This document shows, piece by piece, positions 35,094-43,822 of a DNA stretch of 64,000 bases. A program made the position numbers and the translations under genes. The notes below the pieces were generated by a model. The model searched no databases. It was given only the letters and a program-made list of their open reading frames with translations, and was not told the DNA's origin. Positions within the stretch are counted from its first letter, which is position 1. Every line of letters begins with the position of its first letter. The stretch is from CAVOKN01 sp963696505 (GTDB taxonomy: Bacteria; Pseudomonadota; Gammaproteobacteria; Burkholderiales; Rhodocyclaceae), in NCBI GenBank assembly GCA_963696505.1, contig CAVOKN010000011.1, positions 124,001 to 188,000 of the forward strand. Direction: 5' to 3'.

Positions 35094-36266
35094 ATGTCGC
35101 ATCTGATGAACACCTATGCCCGGCTGCCCGTGGCCTTCACCCACGGCGAGGGCTGCTGGCTGTTCGACGCCCACGGGCGGCGCTACCTCGACGCGCTGGC
35201 GGGAATCGCAGTGTCCACCCTCGGCCACGCTCACCCCCGGCTCACCCATGCCATCGCGGAACAGGCGTCGCGGCTGATCCACACCTCCAACCTCTACCAG
35301 GTGCGGGAGCAGGAGGAATTGTCCGACCGGCTGGCCGAGCTTGCCGGGATGGACGAGGTGTTCTTCTGCAATTCCGGCTGCGAGGCGAACGAGGCGGCGA
35401 TCAAGCTGGCGCGCATGGCCGGCCATGCGCGCGGCATCGACGTGCCCAACATCGTCGTCATGGAGAAGGCCTTCCACGGCCGCACGCTGGCCACCCTTTC
35501 GGCCACCGGCAATCGCAAGGTGCAGGCCGGTTTCGAGCCGCTCACCAGCGGTTTCGTGCGGGTGCCCTTCGGCGATCTGGCGGCGGTGGCGCAGGTGGCG
35601 CAGAACAACCGCAACGTGGTCGCTGTACTGATGGAGCCGATCCAGGGCGAGGGCGGCATCAACATTGCCGGCAATGCCTACCTTCAGGGCCTGCGCAAGG
35701 TCTGCGACGACAACGACTGGCTGCTGATGCTCGACGAAGTGCAGTGCGGCATCGGCCGCACTGGCAAGTGGTTCGCCCACCAGCACGCCGGCATCGGTGC
35801 CGACGTCATGACCCTGGCCAAGGGTCTGGGCTCGGGCGTGCCCATCGGCGCCTGCCTCACCGCCGGCAAGGCGGCAGGCGTGTTCAAGCCCGGCAACCAC
35901 GGCTCCACCTTCGGCGGCAATCCGCTCGCCTGTACCGCGGCGCTCACCACGCTGGAGGTGATCGAAGCCGACGGCCTGCTGGAGAGGGCCCGCGCGACGG
36001 GCGAGGCGATCCGCGCCGGACTCGGGCAGGCGCTGCAGGGTGTGGCGGGCGTGACAGACATCCGCGGCGACGGCCTGATGATGGGCATCGAACTCGATCG
36101 TCCCTGCGGGCCGCTGGTGGAGCGCGCCCTGCACCATGGATTGCTGATCAACGTCACCGCCGACAAGGTGGTGCGCCTTCTGCCGCCGCTGGTGTTCGGG
36201 CCGAACGAGGTCAAGCATCTGGTGGATGGGCTCGCTGCGCTGATCCGCGAGTTCCTCGCCGACTGA
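35094..36266 (+). CDS. argD: acetylornithine aminotransferase
   Basis: 390 residues, starting MSHLMNTYARLPVAF, the usual betaproteobacterial form. PLP enzyme, class III: Lys in TLAKGLGSGVPIGA, the LLMLDEVQCGIGRTG motif and FHGRTLATLSATG are present. It forms N-acetylornithine in arginine biosynthesis; many members also serve as succinyldiaminopimelate aminotransferase. It is followed ten bases later by argF. No strong ribosome-binding site is visible before the chosen ATG. Confidence 0.95.
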   Translation: MSHLMNTYARLPVAFTHGEGCWLFDAHGRRYLDALAGIAVSTLGHAHPRLTHAIAEQASRLIHTSNLYQVREQEELSDRLAELAGMDEVFFCNSGCEANEAAIKLARMAGHARGIDVPNIVVMEKAFHGRTLATLSATGNRKVQAGFEPLTSGFVRVPFGDLAAVAQVAQNNRNVVAVLMEPIQGEGGINIAGNAYLQGLRKVCDDNDWLLMLDEVQCGIGRTGKWFAHQHAGIGADVMTLAKGLGSGVPIGACLTAGKAAGVFKPGNHGSTFGGNPLACTAALTTLEVIEADGLLERARATGEAIRAGLGQALQGVAGVTDIRGDGLMMGIELDRPCGPLVERALHHGLLINVTADKVVRLLPPLVFGPNEVKHLVDGLAALIREFLAD

Positions 36267-36275
36267 AGTCAGCGC

Positions 36276-37199
36276 ATGAGTTCGCCCCGCCATTTCCTGC
36301 GCTTCAAGGACATCGCGCGCGGCGAGTTCGAGTACCTGTTCGAGCGCACTCGCTGGATCAAGAACAGCTTCAAGCGCTATCAGCGCTATTGGCCGCTGGT
36401 CGACCGCACGCTGGTGATGATCTTCGAGAAGCAGAGCACGCGCACGCGGCTTTCCTTCGAGGCCGGCATGCAGCAGCTTGGCGGCTTCTCGATCTACCTC
36501 AACACGCGCGATTCCCAGCTCGGCCGCGGCGAGCCGGTCGAAGACGCCGCCCAGGTGATCTCCCGGATGTGCGACATCGTCATGATCCGCACCTACGAGC
36601 AGGAGATCATCGAGCGCTTTGCCGGGCAGTCCCGGGTGCCGGTGATCAACGGCCTGACCAACGAATACCACCCGTGCCAGATCCTGGCGGACATCTACAC
36701 CTTCATCGAGCACCACGGTTCCATCCAGGGCAGGACGGTGGCGTGGATCGGCGACTCGAACAACGTCTGCAACACCTGGCTGCAGGCGGCAGAAGTGCTG
36801 GACTTCAACGTGCATGTGTTGACGCCGCCGGGCTACGAAGTGGAGCCGGAGCGCGCCGGGCTCTACGGCACGGGGCACTTCGAGCAGTTCGCCGACCCGA
36901 TGGACGCTGCCCGCGGCGCGGACCTGGTGACCACCGACGTGTGGACCAGCATGGGTTTCGAAGCCGAGAACGAGGCGCGGCGCAAGGCTTTCGCCGACTG
37001 GCAGGTTGACGCGGAGATGATGCGGGTGGCCAGGCCCGATGCGCTTTTCATGCACTGTCTGCCGGCGCATCGCGGCGAGGAAGTCGCCGCCGAGGTGATC
37101 GACGGGCCGCAGAGCGTGGTCTGGGAAGAGGCGGAGAACAGGCTGCATACGCAGAAGGCGCTGATGGAGTACCTGCTTCTGGGCCGCGTCGAGTCGTAG
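36276..37199 (+). CDS. argF: ornithine carbamoyltransferase
   Basis: 307 residues. The carbamoyl phosphate loop STRTR, the HPCQ motif and HCLPAHRGEEV (with the active-site Cys) are all intact. It makes citrulline from ornithine. It is translated right after argD and precedes argG, the next pathway step, though a REP-like spacer of 130 bases separates the last two. Confidence 0.97.
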   Translation: MSSPRHFLRFKDIARGEFEYLFERTRWIKNSFKRYQRYWPLVDRTLVMIFEKQSTRTRLSFEAGMQQLGGFSIYLNTRDSQLGRGEPVEDAAQVISRMCDIVMIRTYEQEIIERFAGQSRVPVINGLTNEYHPCQILADIYTFIEHHGSIQGRTVAWIGDSNNVCNTWLQAAEVLDFNVHVLTPPGYEVEPERAGLYGTGHFEQFADPMDAARGADLVTTDVWTSMGFEAENEARRKAFADWQVDAEMMRVARPDALFMHCLPAHRGEEVAAEVIDGPQSVVWEEAENRLHTQKALMEYLLLGRVES

Positions 37200-37320
37200 G
37201 GCGGCCGCCCGTAAGGGTTCAACGACGGCGTGCAGGGCGCGCCCCAAGCAGTGATCGCGGCGAAAGTAGGGTGCGCCATGCGCACCGGTTCAACGACGGC
37301 ACGCGCGGCGTGCCCAACGA
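37197..37320. repeat. REP-like block with 42-bp direct repeats between argF and argG
   Basis: GGTTCAACGACGGC starts two copies of a roughly 42-base unit at 37216 and 37287 (period 71), each ending near GTGATCG. Between them lies GTAGGGTGCGCCATGCGCACC, a palindromic element of the family also seen at 14187 and 54920. Confidence 0.75.
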
Positions 37321-37332
37321 GGTGATCGAGCA

Positions 37333-38564
<1,232 letters not shown>

Positions 38565-38566
38565 GC

Positions 38567-38890
38567 ATGTCCCAGTTCGACAACGTTTCGGTGGTCAAGA
38601 AGGCCAACATCTATTTCGACGGCAAGTGCGTCAGCCACACCGTGCTGTTCCCCGACGGCACGCGCAAGACCGTCGGCATTGTTTTCCCCTCCACGCTCAC
38701 CTTCAACACCGGCGCGCCGGAGGTGATGGAACTGAACGCCGGCCGCTGCCGCATCCGCCTCGAGGGCCAGGATGGGCAAATGGGCGAGTGGACGACCTAC
38801 GGCGGCGGCGAGCGCTTCTCGGTGCCGGGCAACTCCAGCTTCGACATCGAGACGCTCGAAACGCTCGATTACGTCTGTCATTTCGGCTGA
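38567..38890 (+). CDS. ppnP: pyrimidine/purine nucleoside phosphorylase
   Basis: 107 residues of the small cupin-like family formerly DUF1255/YaiE: FDNVSVVKKANIYFDGKCVS, FPSTLTFNTGAPEVMEL and the FSVPGNSSFDI end. E. coli PpnP phosphorolyses several nucleosides. It starts three bases after argG, so the two are likely co-transcribed, an arrangement common in betaproteobacteria. Confidence 0.92.
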   Translation: MSQFDNVSVVKKANIYFDGKCVSHTVLFPDGTRKTVGIVFPSTLTFNTGAPEVMELNAGRCRIRLEGQDGQMGEWTTYGGGERFSVPGNSSFDIETLETLDYVCHFG

Positions 38891-38894
38891 GGCT

Positions 38895-39380
38895 ATGCCG
38901 TCCTTCGACATCGTTTCCGAGGTGGACCAGGTCGAGCTGCGCAACGCGGTGGACCAGGCCAACAAAGAGATCGCCAACCGCTTCGACTTCAAGGGCTCGG
39001 ACGCCCGCATCGAGCAGGGCGACAAGCTGCTGACCCTCTACGCCGACGACGAGTTCAAGCTCGGCCAGGTCTATGACATCCTCACCGCCAAGTTCGCCAA
39101 GCGCGGCGTGGATGTGCGCTGCATGGAGCGGGGCAAGCCGGACAAGGTGAGCGGCAACAAGGTCAAGGAAGAGATCAAGGTCAAGGTCGGCATCGAGACC
39201 GAACTGGGCAAGAAGATCGTGCGCCTGATCAAGGACGCCAAGCTCAAGGTCCAGGCGACGATACAGGGCGACGCAGTGCGCGTCACCGGCGCCAAGAAGG
39301 ATCTGCTGCAGGAGGCGATCGCGCTGGTGAAGAAGTCGGTCGCCGACGTGCCTCTGCAGTACCAGAACTTCCGCGACTGA
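38895..39380 (+). CDS. YajQ family nucleotide-binding protein
   Basis: 161 residues: MPSFDIVSEVDQVELRNAVD, the family N-terminus, ANRFDFKGSDARI, and GKKIVRLIKDAKLKVQ. It has two ferredoxin-like domains. Family members bind cyclic di-GMP (shown in Xanthomonas) or other nucleotides and act as effector proteins. Start ATG four bases after the ppnP stop, so it is in the argG-ppnP-yajQ transcript. Confidence 0.93.
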   Translation: MPSFDIVSEVDQVELRNAVDQANKEIANRFDFKGSDARIEQGDKLLTLYADDEFKLGQVYDILTAKFAKRGVDVRCMERGKPDKVSGNKVKEEIKVKVGIETELGKKIVRLIKDAKLKVQATIQGDAVRVTGAKKDLLQEAIALVKKSVADVPLQYQNFRD

Positions 39381-39852
39381 ACCCAGTTTGGGGGCGTAGG
39401 TCAGGTTGCGAAGCTACCTGACACGGCGGACCCCGGATCGTCAGGGCACGCTGCGCGCACCCTGACCCCATCCATGTTCTCCACCTTTTCGGAAGCGGTT
39501 CCGCCGGGTGTCTGCCTGAGTCTTGCCACAGCGGGACTTAGGCGTCCGGCACTGAAACGCGCGTGGCGCTCAGGGGAGCGAGGGTGGCGCATACCCGTTC
39601 GTCCGGTGTCGCTCGCCTTCGTGACGCTCGTCGCGGCAAGCTTGCCGGCGGCAGTTCGGCCACTGCGGTCCGCCGAGATGCCGGCAGGAATCAGGGCTAC
39701 GACCGCTTCCGGGTATTAGCCCCGGCGTTGGCTTGCGGCCACTTCCTGTCATCCGCGCGCCCCTGAGCCGACGCTCGCTACGACCGGTCTCAAGGTACAG
39801 CGGACACCACCCGGCGTCGCGCACGCACTGCCGCAATTGCCAACGCCGCTTG
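39381..39852. other. 472-base intergenic region with repeats, no gene recognised
   Basis: Copy 2 of the 25-bp TCAGGTAGC repeat lies at 39397-39421. A further hairpin, CAGGG...CCCTG, lies at about 39440-39468. The remainder has open frames only of the shadow type, with low complexity and no family resemblance. It separates the yajQ end from the 3' end of the TumE-TumA pair. Confidence 0.5.
39397..39421. repeat. 25-bp dispersed repeat (TCAGGTAGCTTCGCAA family), copy 2
   Basis: Reverse complement of the copy at 23390-23414, with one mismatch. It sits 17 bases after the yajQ stop codon. Confidence 0.65.
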
Positions 39853-40200
39853 TCATGCAGCGGCCTGAAGCGTGAAGTTAACATGAACGGCATCGAAGGG
39901 GAAAACGAATCCCTCCTCGATCCGATCGAGCACTCCCGCCAGAAGCAGCGCGTGGACATCTGCGTGCACACCCTTCACATCGCGACCGACGCGTCGCGCA
40001 ATTTCGCGAAGCGCCAGCGGACCCGCCCCGGCCATCGCGCGCAGAATCGCCAGGCGATTGGGTGCGAGTACGCGCCATAGCAGTTCCGGAGACGCGAAGT
40101 CGATGCGCGCCCCGGCCCGCTCCGACTTGCCCCGCATCGCCTGCGACAGCCGAGCCTTTACCCCAGCCAAGGAAGCCACCCCGATCGTTACCACTTTCAT
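39853..40200 (-). CDS. TumA-like antitoxin, HTH DNA-binding protein (copy 2)
   Basis: 115 residues from ATG at 40200, which overlaps the toxin stop by ATGA. Core: ARIDFASPELLWRVLAPNRLAIL, the HTH GAGPLALREIARRVGRDVKGVH, and a C-terminal FPFDAVHVNFTLQAAA. It resembles the HVO_A0114-type putative DNA-binding domain that pairs with TumE/DUF6516 toxins. It would neutralise the toxin and bind the palindrome at 40486-40529. Paralogue of the gene at 18502. Confidence 0.75.
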   Translation of the reverse strand: MKVVTIGVASLAGVKARLSQAMRGKSERAGARIDFASPELLWRVLAPNRLAILRAMAGAGPLALREIARRVGRDVKGVHADVHALLLAGVLDRIEEGFVFPFDAVHVNFTLQAAA

Positions 40201-40484
40201 TCCTTCTGCTCCCACGCGGCCACGTCCGCCCAGAAATCGACCTGCAGAACATCCAGGGAACGGAAACGGTATGCCCGTTCACGACCGCCAACGTGCCGAT
40301 GATCACCTTTCCCCGCCTCGTTGTCGTATCTAACGACGCAGGCACCATCGACGACATAGGCGAGCCGGTATTTGAGATTGTGGGTGCACCCCACAACGGG
40401 TTCGTTCAGGCGCCAAATCACCAGCTCGACGAACGACCTCTCGTCCAGCGCAAATCTCTGCGCCAGAAGGGATTCCGCATCCAT
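40197..40484 (-). CDS. TumE-type toxin (DUF6516 family)
   Basis: 95 residues from ATG at 40484. Signature: LVIWRLNEPVVGCTHNLKYRLAYVV, CVVRYDNEAGKGDHRHVGGRE and a RFRSLDVLQVDFWADV end. This is the TumE family of toxin-antitoxin toxins, whose biochemical target is not well settled. The transcript would start within a few bases of the ATG, since promoter elements run right up to it. Intact, unlike the fragment at 18244. Confidence 0.75.
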   Translation of the reverse strand: MDAESLLAQRFALDERSFVELVIWRLNEPVVGCTHNLKYRLAYVVDGACVVRYDNEAGKGDHRHVGGRERAYRFRSLDVLQVDFWADVAAWEQKE

Positions 40485-40485
40485 G

Positions 40486-40529
40486 TTGTAAATGTTGCCA
40501 ACAAACTGCCGTGTTGTCAAGATTTACAA
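40486..40529 (-). promoter_or_regulatory. palindromic operator overlapping the TumE-TumA promoter
   Basis: TTGTAAATGTTGCCAACA and TGTTGTCAAGATTTACAA are inverted copies (16 of 18 match) around an eight-base centre. On the minus strand the palindrome contains TTGACA (-35) and, 17 bases on, CAACAT as a weak -10. The start codon follows directly. A symmetric site over a promoter in front of a toxin-antitoxin pair is the expected autorepression operator. Confidence 0.7.
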
Positions 40530-41162
40530 CGACGGCCGAACTCAACGTGCCTCGAACCGGCGCAGGCGCTAACGCGGCGAGCGACCGGTGAGTGAGGTGG
40601 ACCGGTCACTGGATCAGAAGATCGCCGATCTGGGGAAGGGGTCGACAGTTGCCGATGGCATGATGGGGAGCTGACGTTCGATGCCACGTTGGCCCAAAGG
40701 TCCGTTGACTGCCGGATACCTGCCGTTCGCTCGACGCGTTGTCTGACCGGATTGGCCGAGTGAGAGTCGCCGAAACTGCGTTGGGGCATGACAGCTTCAC
40801 ATCCGTGAATTGCCATTGACGGTAAGGGGATTCCAATCGTTGGTCAGAGTCGAAGGCCGCCAGCCGTGCGCAATGTTGTGTCCTGTGCCAGACCCTGATC
40901 AAGGAGGCGCTGGCTGGAATGTTGGGGCTAGAGACGGAGCAACTGACTCGGCAGTTGATTCGAAAGATTGTTCTAGAAGAGTCGGCAGCCCACCATTGTG
41001 ATGTGGTTCTCCATGGCGTCCCCTTACGGTTCGGCAGGCTCTTGCGACTGCCGGGGAAGTGCTGGAGCCGGTCCCGCGCAGTCATGCGCGGTAATGCGAT
41101 TCGCAACGGGCGCCACCGCAATAATTGCAATTGAAACAATATGGTGCGCATTCCGATGAAGC
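40530..41162. other. 633-base region without a recognised gene
   Basis: Base composition is visibly less GC-rich than the rest of the window. Several short open frames exist. The longest plus-strand one (about 40825-41134) contains LIKEALAGMLGLETEQLTRQ, but I cannot place it in a family and it has no convincing start. It may be decayed or foreign DNA next to the TumE-TumA pair. Confidence 0.4.
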
Positions 41163-42038
41163 CTACGAACTCGCCCTTCGCGCGAGCCAGATTCCCGCCA
41201 GCACGATCGCGCCGCCCAGCGCCTGCGTCCCGGTGAGTGCCTCGCCGAGGATGGCCCAGGCGAACACCGCTGCCATCACTGGCTGCACCAGCAGCCCCAC
41301 CGACGAGAACGCCGCCGGCAGGTGGGCCAGCGCATAGGTGATCAGTCCCTGGCCGAGCAACTGGGCGATCAGGGTGAGCAGCAGCAGCGTGCCCCAGCCC
41401 TGTGCGGTCGCCGGCCAGATCACTTCCCCCGAAAGCAGCATGAAAGGGAAAAGCGTGGCGGCGGTGACGCTTGCGCCCACCGCGAGCAGCCCGGCGGTGG
41501 GCCAGGCGCTGCGGGCGCGGGACACCGCCAGCAGGTAGCCGGCGTAGCTCACCGCCGCCACGACCGCCAGCAGGTCGCCGAGCAACTGGCGCGGGCTGGC
41601 GGCGAGGCTGGCCTGCACCAGCAGCGCCGCCCCTGCCATTGCCAGGAGCATGGCGATCCAGAAGCTCGCCCGCGCCCGCTGGCCGAAGATCAGCCAGGCG
41701 CCCAGCGTCACGAACACCGGCGCGGTATTCACCAGCAGCGTCGAGTTGGCGACCGGTGTCAGCACGATGGAGAGGTGCCAGATGCCCAGATCGCCGGCGA
41801 AGAACACGCCCGCCAGCAGCAGCGGCGCGCGCGGCCGGGCGCGGCCGGCGGGAGGCGCTCCGCGGGGACTGACTTTCAACCACCATAGCCAGGCGAAGGG
41901 CAGGGACAGCAGCACGCGCCAGAAGGCCGTGGCCACCGGGCCGGTCTCCGCCAGCCGCACGAAGATCGGCGCGCTGGCGATGGCGACGGCACCGCCGATC
42001 AGCGCCACCGTCGCGATGAGCCGCGGCGCGGCGCTCAC
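41163..42038 (-). CDS. EamA/DMT family transporter (copy 1)
   Basis: 291 residues with ten predicted membrane helices in two EamA repeats (FWRVLLSLPFAWLWW; VAAVSYAGYLLAVSRARS). Family members export or import small metabolites. The GTG start overlaps the stop of the potassium-channel gene (GTGA). It carries a CTGACTTT octamer at 41879-41886. Substrate unknown. Confidence 0.88.
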   Translation of the reverse strand: MSAAPRLIATVALIGGAVAIASAPIFVRLAETGPVATAFWRVLLSLPFAWLWWLKVSPRGAPPAGRARPRAPLLLAGVFFAGDLGIWHLSIVLTPVANSTLLVNTAPVFVTLGAWLIFGQRARASFWIAMLLAMAGAALLVQASLAASPRQLLGDLLAVVAAVSYAGYLLAVSRARSAWPTAGLLAVGASVTAATLFPFMLLSGEVIWPATAQGWGTLLLLTLIAQLLGQGLITYALAHLPAAFSSVGLLVQPVMAAVFAWAILGEALTGTQALGGAIVLAGIWLARRASS

Positions 42039-43105
42039 TCCCCGAAACGCAGCGAGGCTTCGATGCGCATGCGTCCCAGCGGGGTGGTCATCGCAACCAC
42101 GGTGAAGCCCGCCTGCAACTGGAAGTCCGGCGCCGGATTGAACTCCCAGCCGTCTTCGGTGCGGATCGCCAGCAACACGTAGTCCGGATCCTTGAGGCGC
42201 AGCGTCGCGAGCGCCCGCGGCGTGAAATCTTCGGGCACCGCCACTTCCTCCAGCCGCAGCCGGTGTTCGGAGCGCAGCATCTCGTCGAGAAAGGACACGA
42301 CATGGGGGCGGATCATCGACGATGCGATGCGCATGCCGCCGGTGAAGTCGGGCGAGACCACGGTGTCGGCGCCGGCCTTGCGGATCTTCTCGATGTTGCG
42401 CGTCTCGTGGCAGCGTGCGACGACGCGGACGCGCGGATTGAGCTGCTTGGCGGTGAGCGTGATCATCAGGTTGAGGCTGTCGTCGCCGGTGACGGCGAAC
42501 ACGCCCCGGGCGTCGCCGATGTCCGCCGCCAGCAATACGTCGTCGTCGCTGGCGTCTCCCTGGAGGTAGAGCAGGCCGGGCAGACGTTCTCTCTGCGCCG
42601 CGAGTTGCGCCTCTTCGGTGTCGACGGCGACGAAGTGGCGGTTGGTAGTGGTCAGCTCGTTGGCGACGTTCAGTCCCACCCGGCCGAAGCCGCAGATGAT
42701 GAAGTGCTGGCGGAGCTTCTTGATCTGCTTTTCCATGCGGCGTCTCCGGAACGTGTAGTCGAGGTCGCTTTCGAGAAAGAAGACCGTCAGGCTGGTGAAC
42801 AGGAAAGTCAGTGCCCCGAAGCCGGCGACCGCCAGCATCCCGGCGAACATCCGCTCGGGGAACGTGTCCAGGGGCACGATCTCGCCGTAGCCGACGGTGG
42901 TGATCGTGATCATGGCCATGTGTATGGCATCGGACAGTCTCGGATGGGGATCGGCGCCGAAATAGAAGCCGGCGCTTCCCAGTACTACCATGCCGACCAG
43001 GGCGAGGGCCGCGACATAGATCCTGATCAGGATGCGCGGCAACTGGGTCGGGCGCGCCTTGCGCAGGGCGGCACGTCGGCGCCGGCGGGGCAGGCGGATC
43101 TTCAT
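42035..43105 (-). CDS. potassium channel protein with RCK (TrkA-N/TrkA-C) domains
   Basis: 356 residues. A basic N-terminus is followed by two membrane helices flanking the selectivity filter TTVGYGE (residues 69-75). Then comes a TrkA-N Rossmann domain (FIICGFGRVGLNVANEL, a nucleotide-binding glycine motif, about 130-250) and a TrkA-C domain. This is a ligand-gated K+ channel of the MthK/Kch type. It overlaps the DUF2062 gene upstream (ATGA) and the EamA gene downstream. Confidence 0.93.
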   Translation of the reverse strand: MKIRLPRRRRRAALRKARPTQLPRILIRIYVAALALVGMVVLGSAGFYFGADPHPRLSDAIHMAMITITTVGYGEIVPLDTFPERMFAGMLAVAGFGALTFLFTSLTVFFLESDLDYTFRRRRMEKQIKKLRQHFIICGFGRVGLNVANELTTTNRHFVAVDTEEAQLAAQRERLPGLLYLQGDASDDDVLLAADIGDARGVFAVTGDDSLNLMITLTAKQLNPRVRVVARCHETRNIEKIRKAGADTVVSPDFTGGMRIASSMIRPHVVSFLDEMLRSEHRLRLEEVAVPEDFTPRALATLRLKDPDYVLLAIRTEDGWEFNPAPDFQLQAGFTVVAMTTPLGRMRIEASLRFGE

Positions 43106-43638
43106 GGCTTGCGGCGCTTGCGGCGATGCCAGGCGCGGATCAGATAGACGCGCCAGACGCTCCACACCAGGAAGTAACCCGCCGCCGCGAGGCTGCCGGC
43201 GAGTATCGGCAGGCCCAGGGCCAGCGGTTTGCCCAGACCCAACATCCAGTCGAACGACGCTTCCATCCAGGGGCCGAAATGGGGCCACTCGAACTCGGGG
43301 GGCGCGACGAACTCGCTGCCGTCTCCGAGAAGCAGCCGTCCGATCTGGTAGGCCACGAAGTAGATCGGGACGATGGTCAGCGGATTGGTGTAGAGCGTCG
43401 CCACCAGCGCCACCGGCAGATTCACCTTGAATATGACCGCAAGGATCGTCGCCGCGAGCATCTGCAGCGGCCCCGGAACCAGGCCGCAGAACAGGCCCAC
43501 CGCCACGCCGCCTGCCGCCGAATGGCGGTTCAGGTGCCACAGCCGGGGGTGGAGCAGGGTGTCGCCGAAGATGGCGAGCCAGCGATTGGAGCGGACTGCG
43601 TCGTGATCCGGGATATAGCGTTTGAGGTGCTTGCGCAT
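43102..43638 (-). CDS. DUF2062 family membrane protein
   Basis: 178 residues. The family motif is visible: RHSAAGGVAVGLFCGLVPGPLQM, then NLPVALVATLYTNPLTIVPIYFVAYQIG, with three hydrophobic segments and basic ends. Function is unknown. It heads a three-gene overlapping operon with the K+ channel and EamA transporter. It diverges from comEC. Confidence 0.9.
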   Translation of the reverse strand: MRKHLKRYIPDHDAVRSNRWLAIFGDTLLHPRLWHLNRHSAAGGVAVGLFCGLVPGPLQMLAATILAVIFKVNLPVALVATLYTNPLTIVPIYFVAYQIGRLLLGDGSEFVAPPEFEWPHFGPWMEASFDWMLGLGKPLALGLPILAGSLAAAGYFLVWSVWRVYLIRAWHRRKRRKP

Positions 43639-43822
43639 GGTGGGGGGCGCGGCGCGCGATCCGGGATTCTAGCCCGGATGCGGCGCCCGGGTTGCGCTTG
43701 CGTGGCACGACATTCGGGTGACAATGCGTTCGCCGCTCCCCGCGCCCGCCCGCCGAATCTCCTGCGCTTTGCTTCCTTTGGGACGGGAGGACGGCGAGCA
43801 AGTTCTTGCCGAAACACCCGAC

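Noticed and set aside
35088..37247. 719-residue minus-strand frame over argD-argF
   Set aside because: Shadow of argD and argF.
40825..41134. Plus-strand frame with LIKEALAGMLGLETEQL
   Set aside because: It faintly recalls secretion-apparatus stator proteins, but it has no start, no ribosome-binding site and no neighbours of that kind.
43718..43822. 35-residue N-terminal extension of ComEC
   Set aside because: ATG 43823 starts the usual hydrophobic N-terminus; the extension is polar and probably untranslated.
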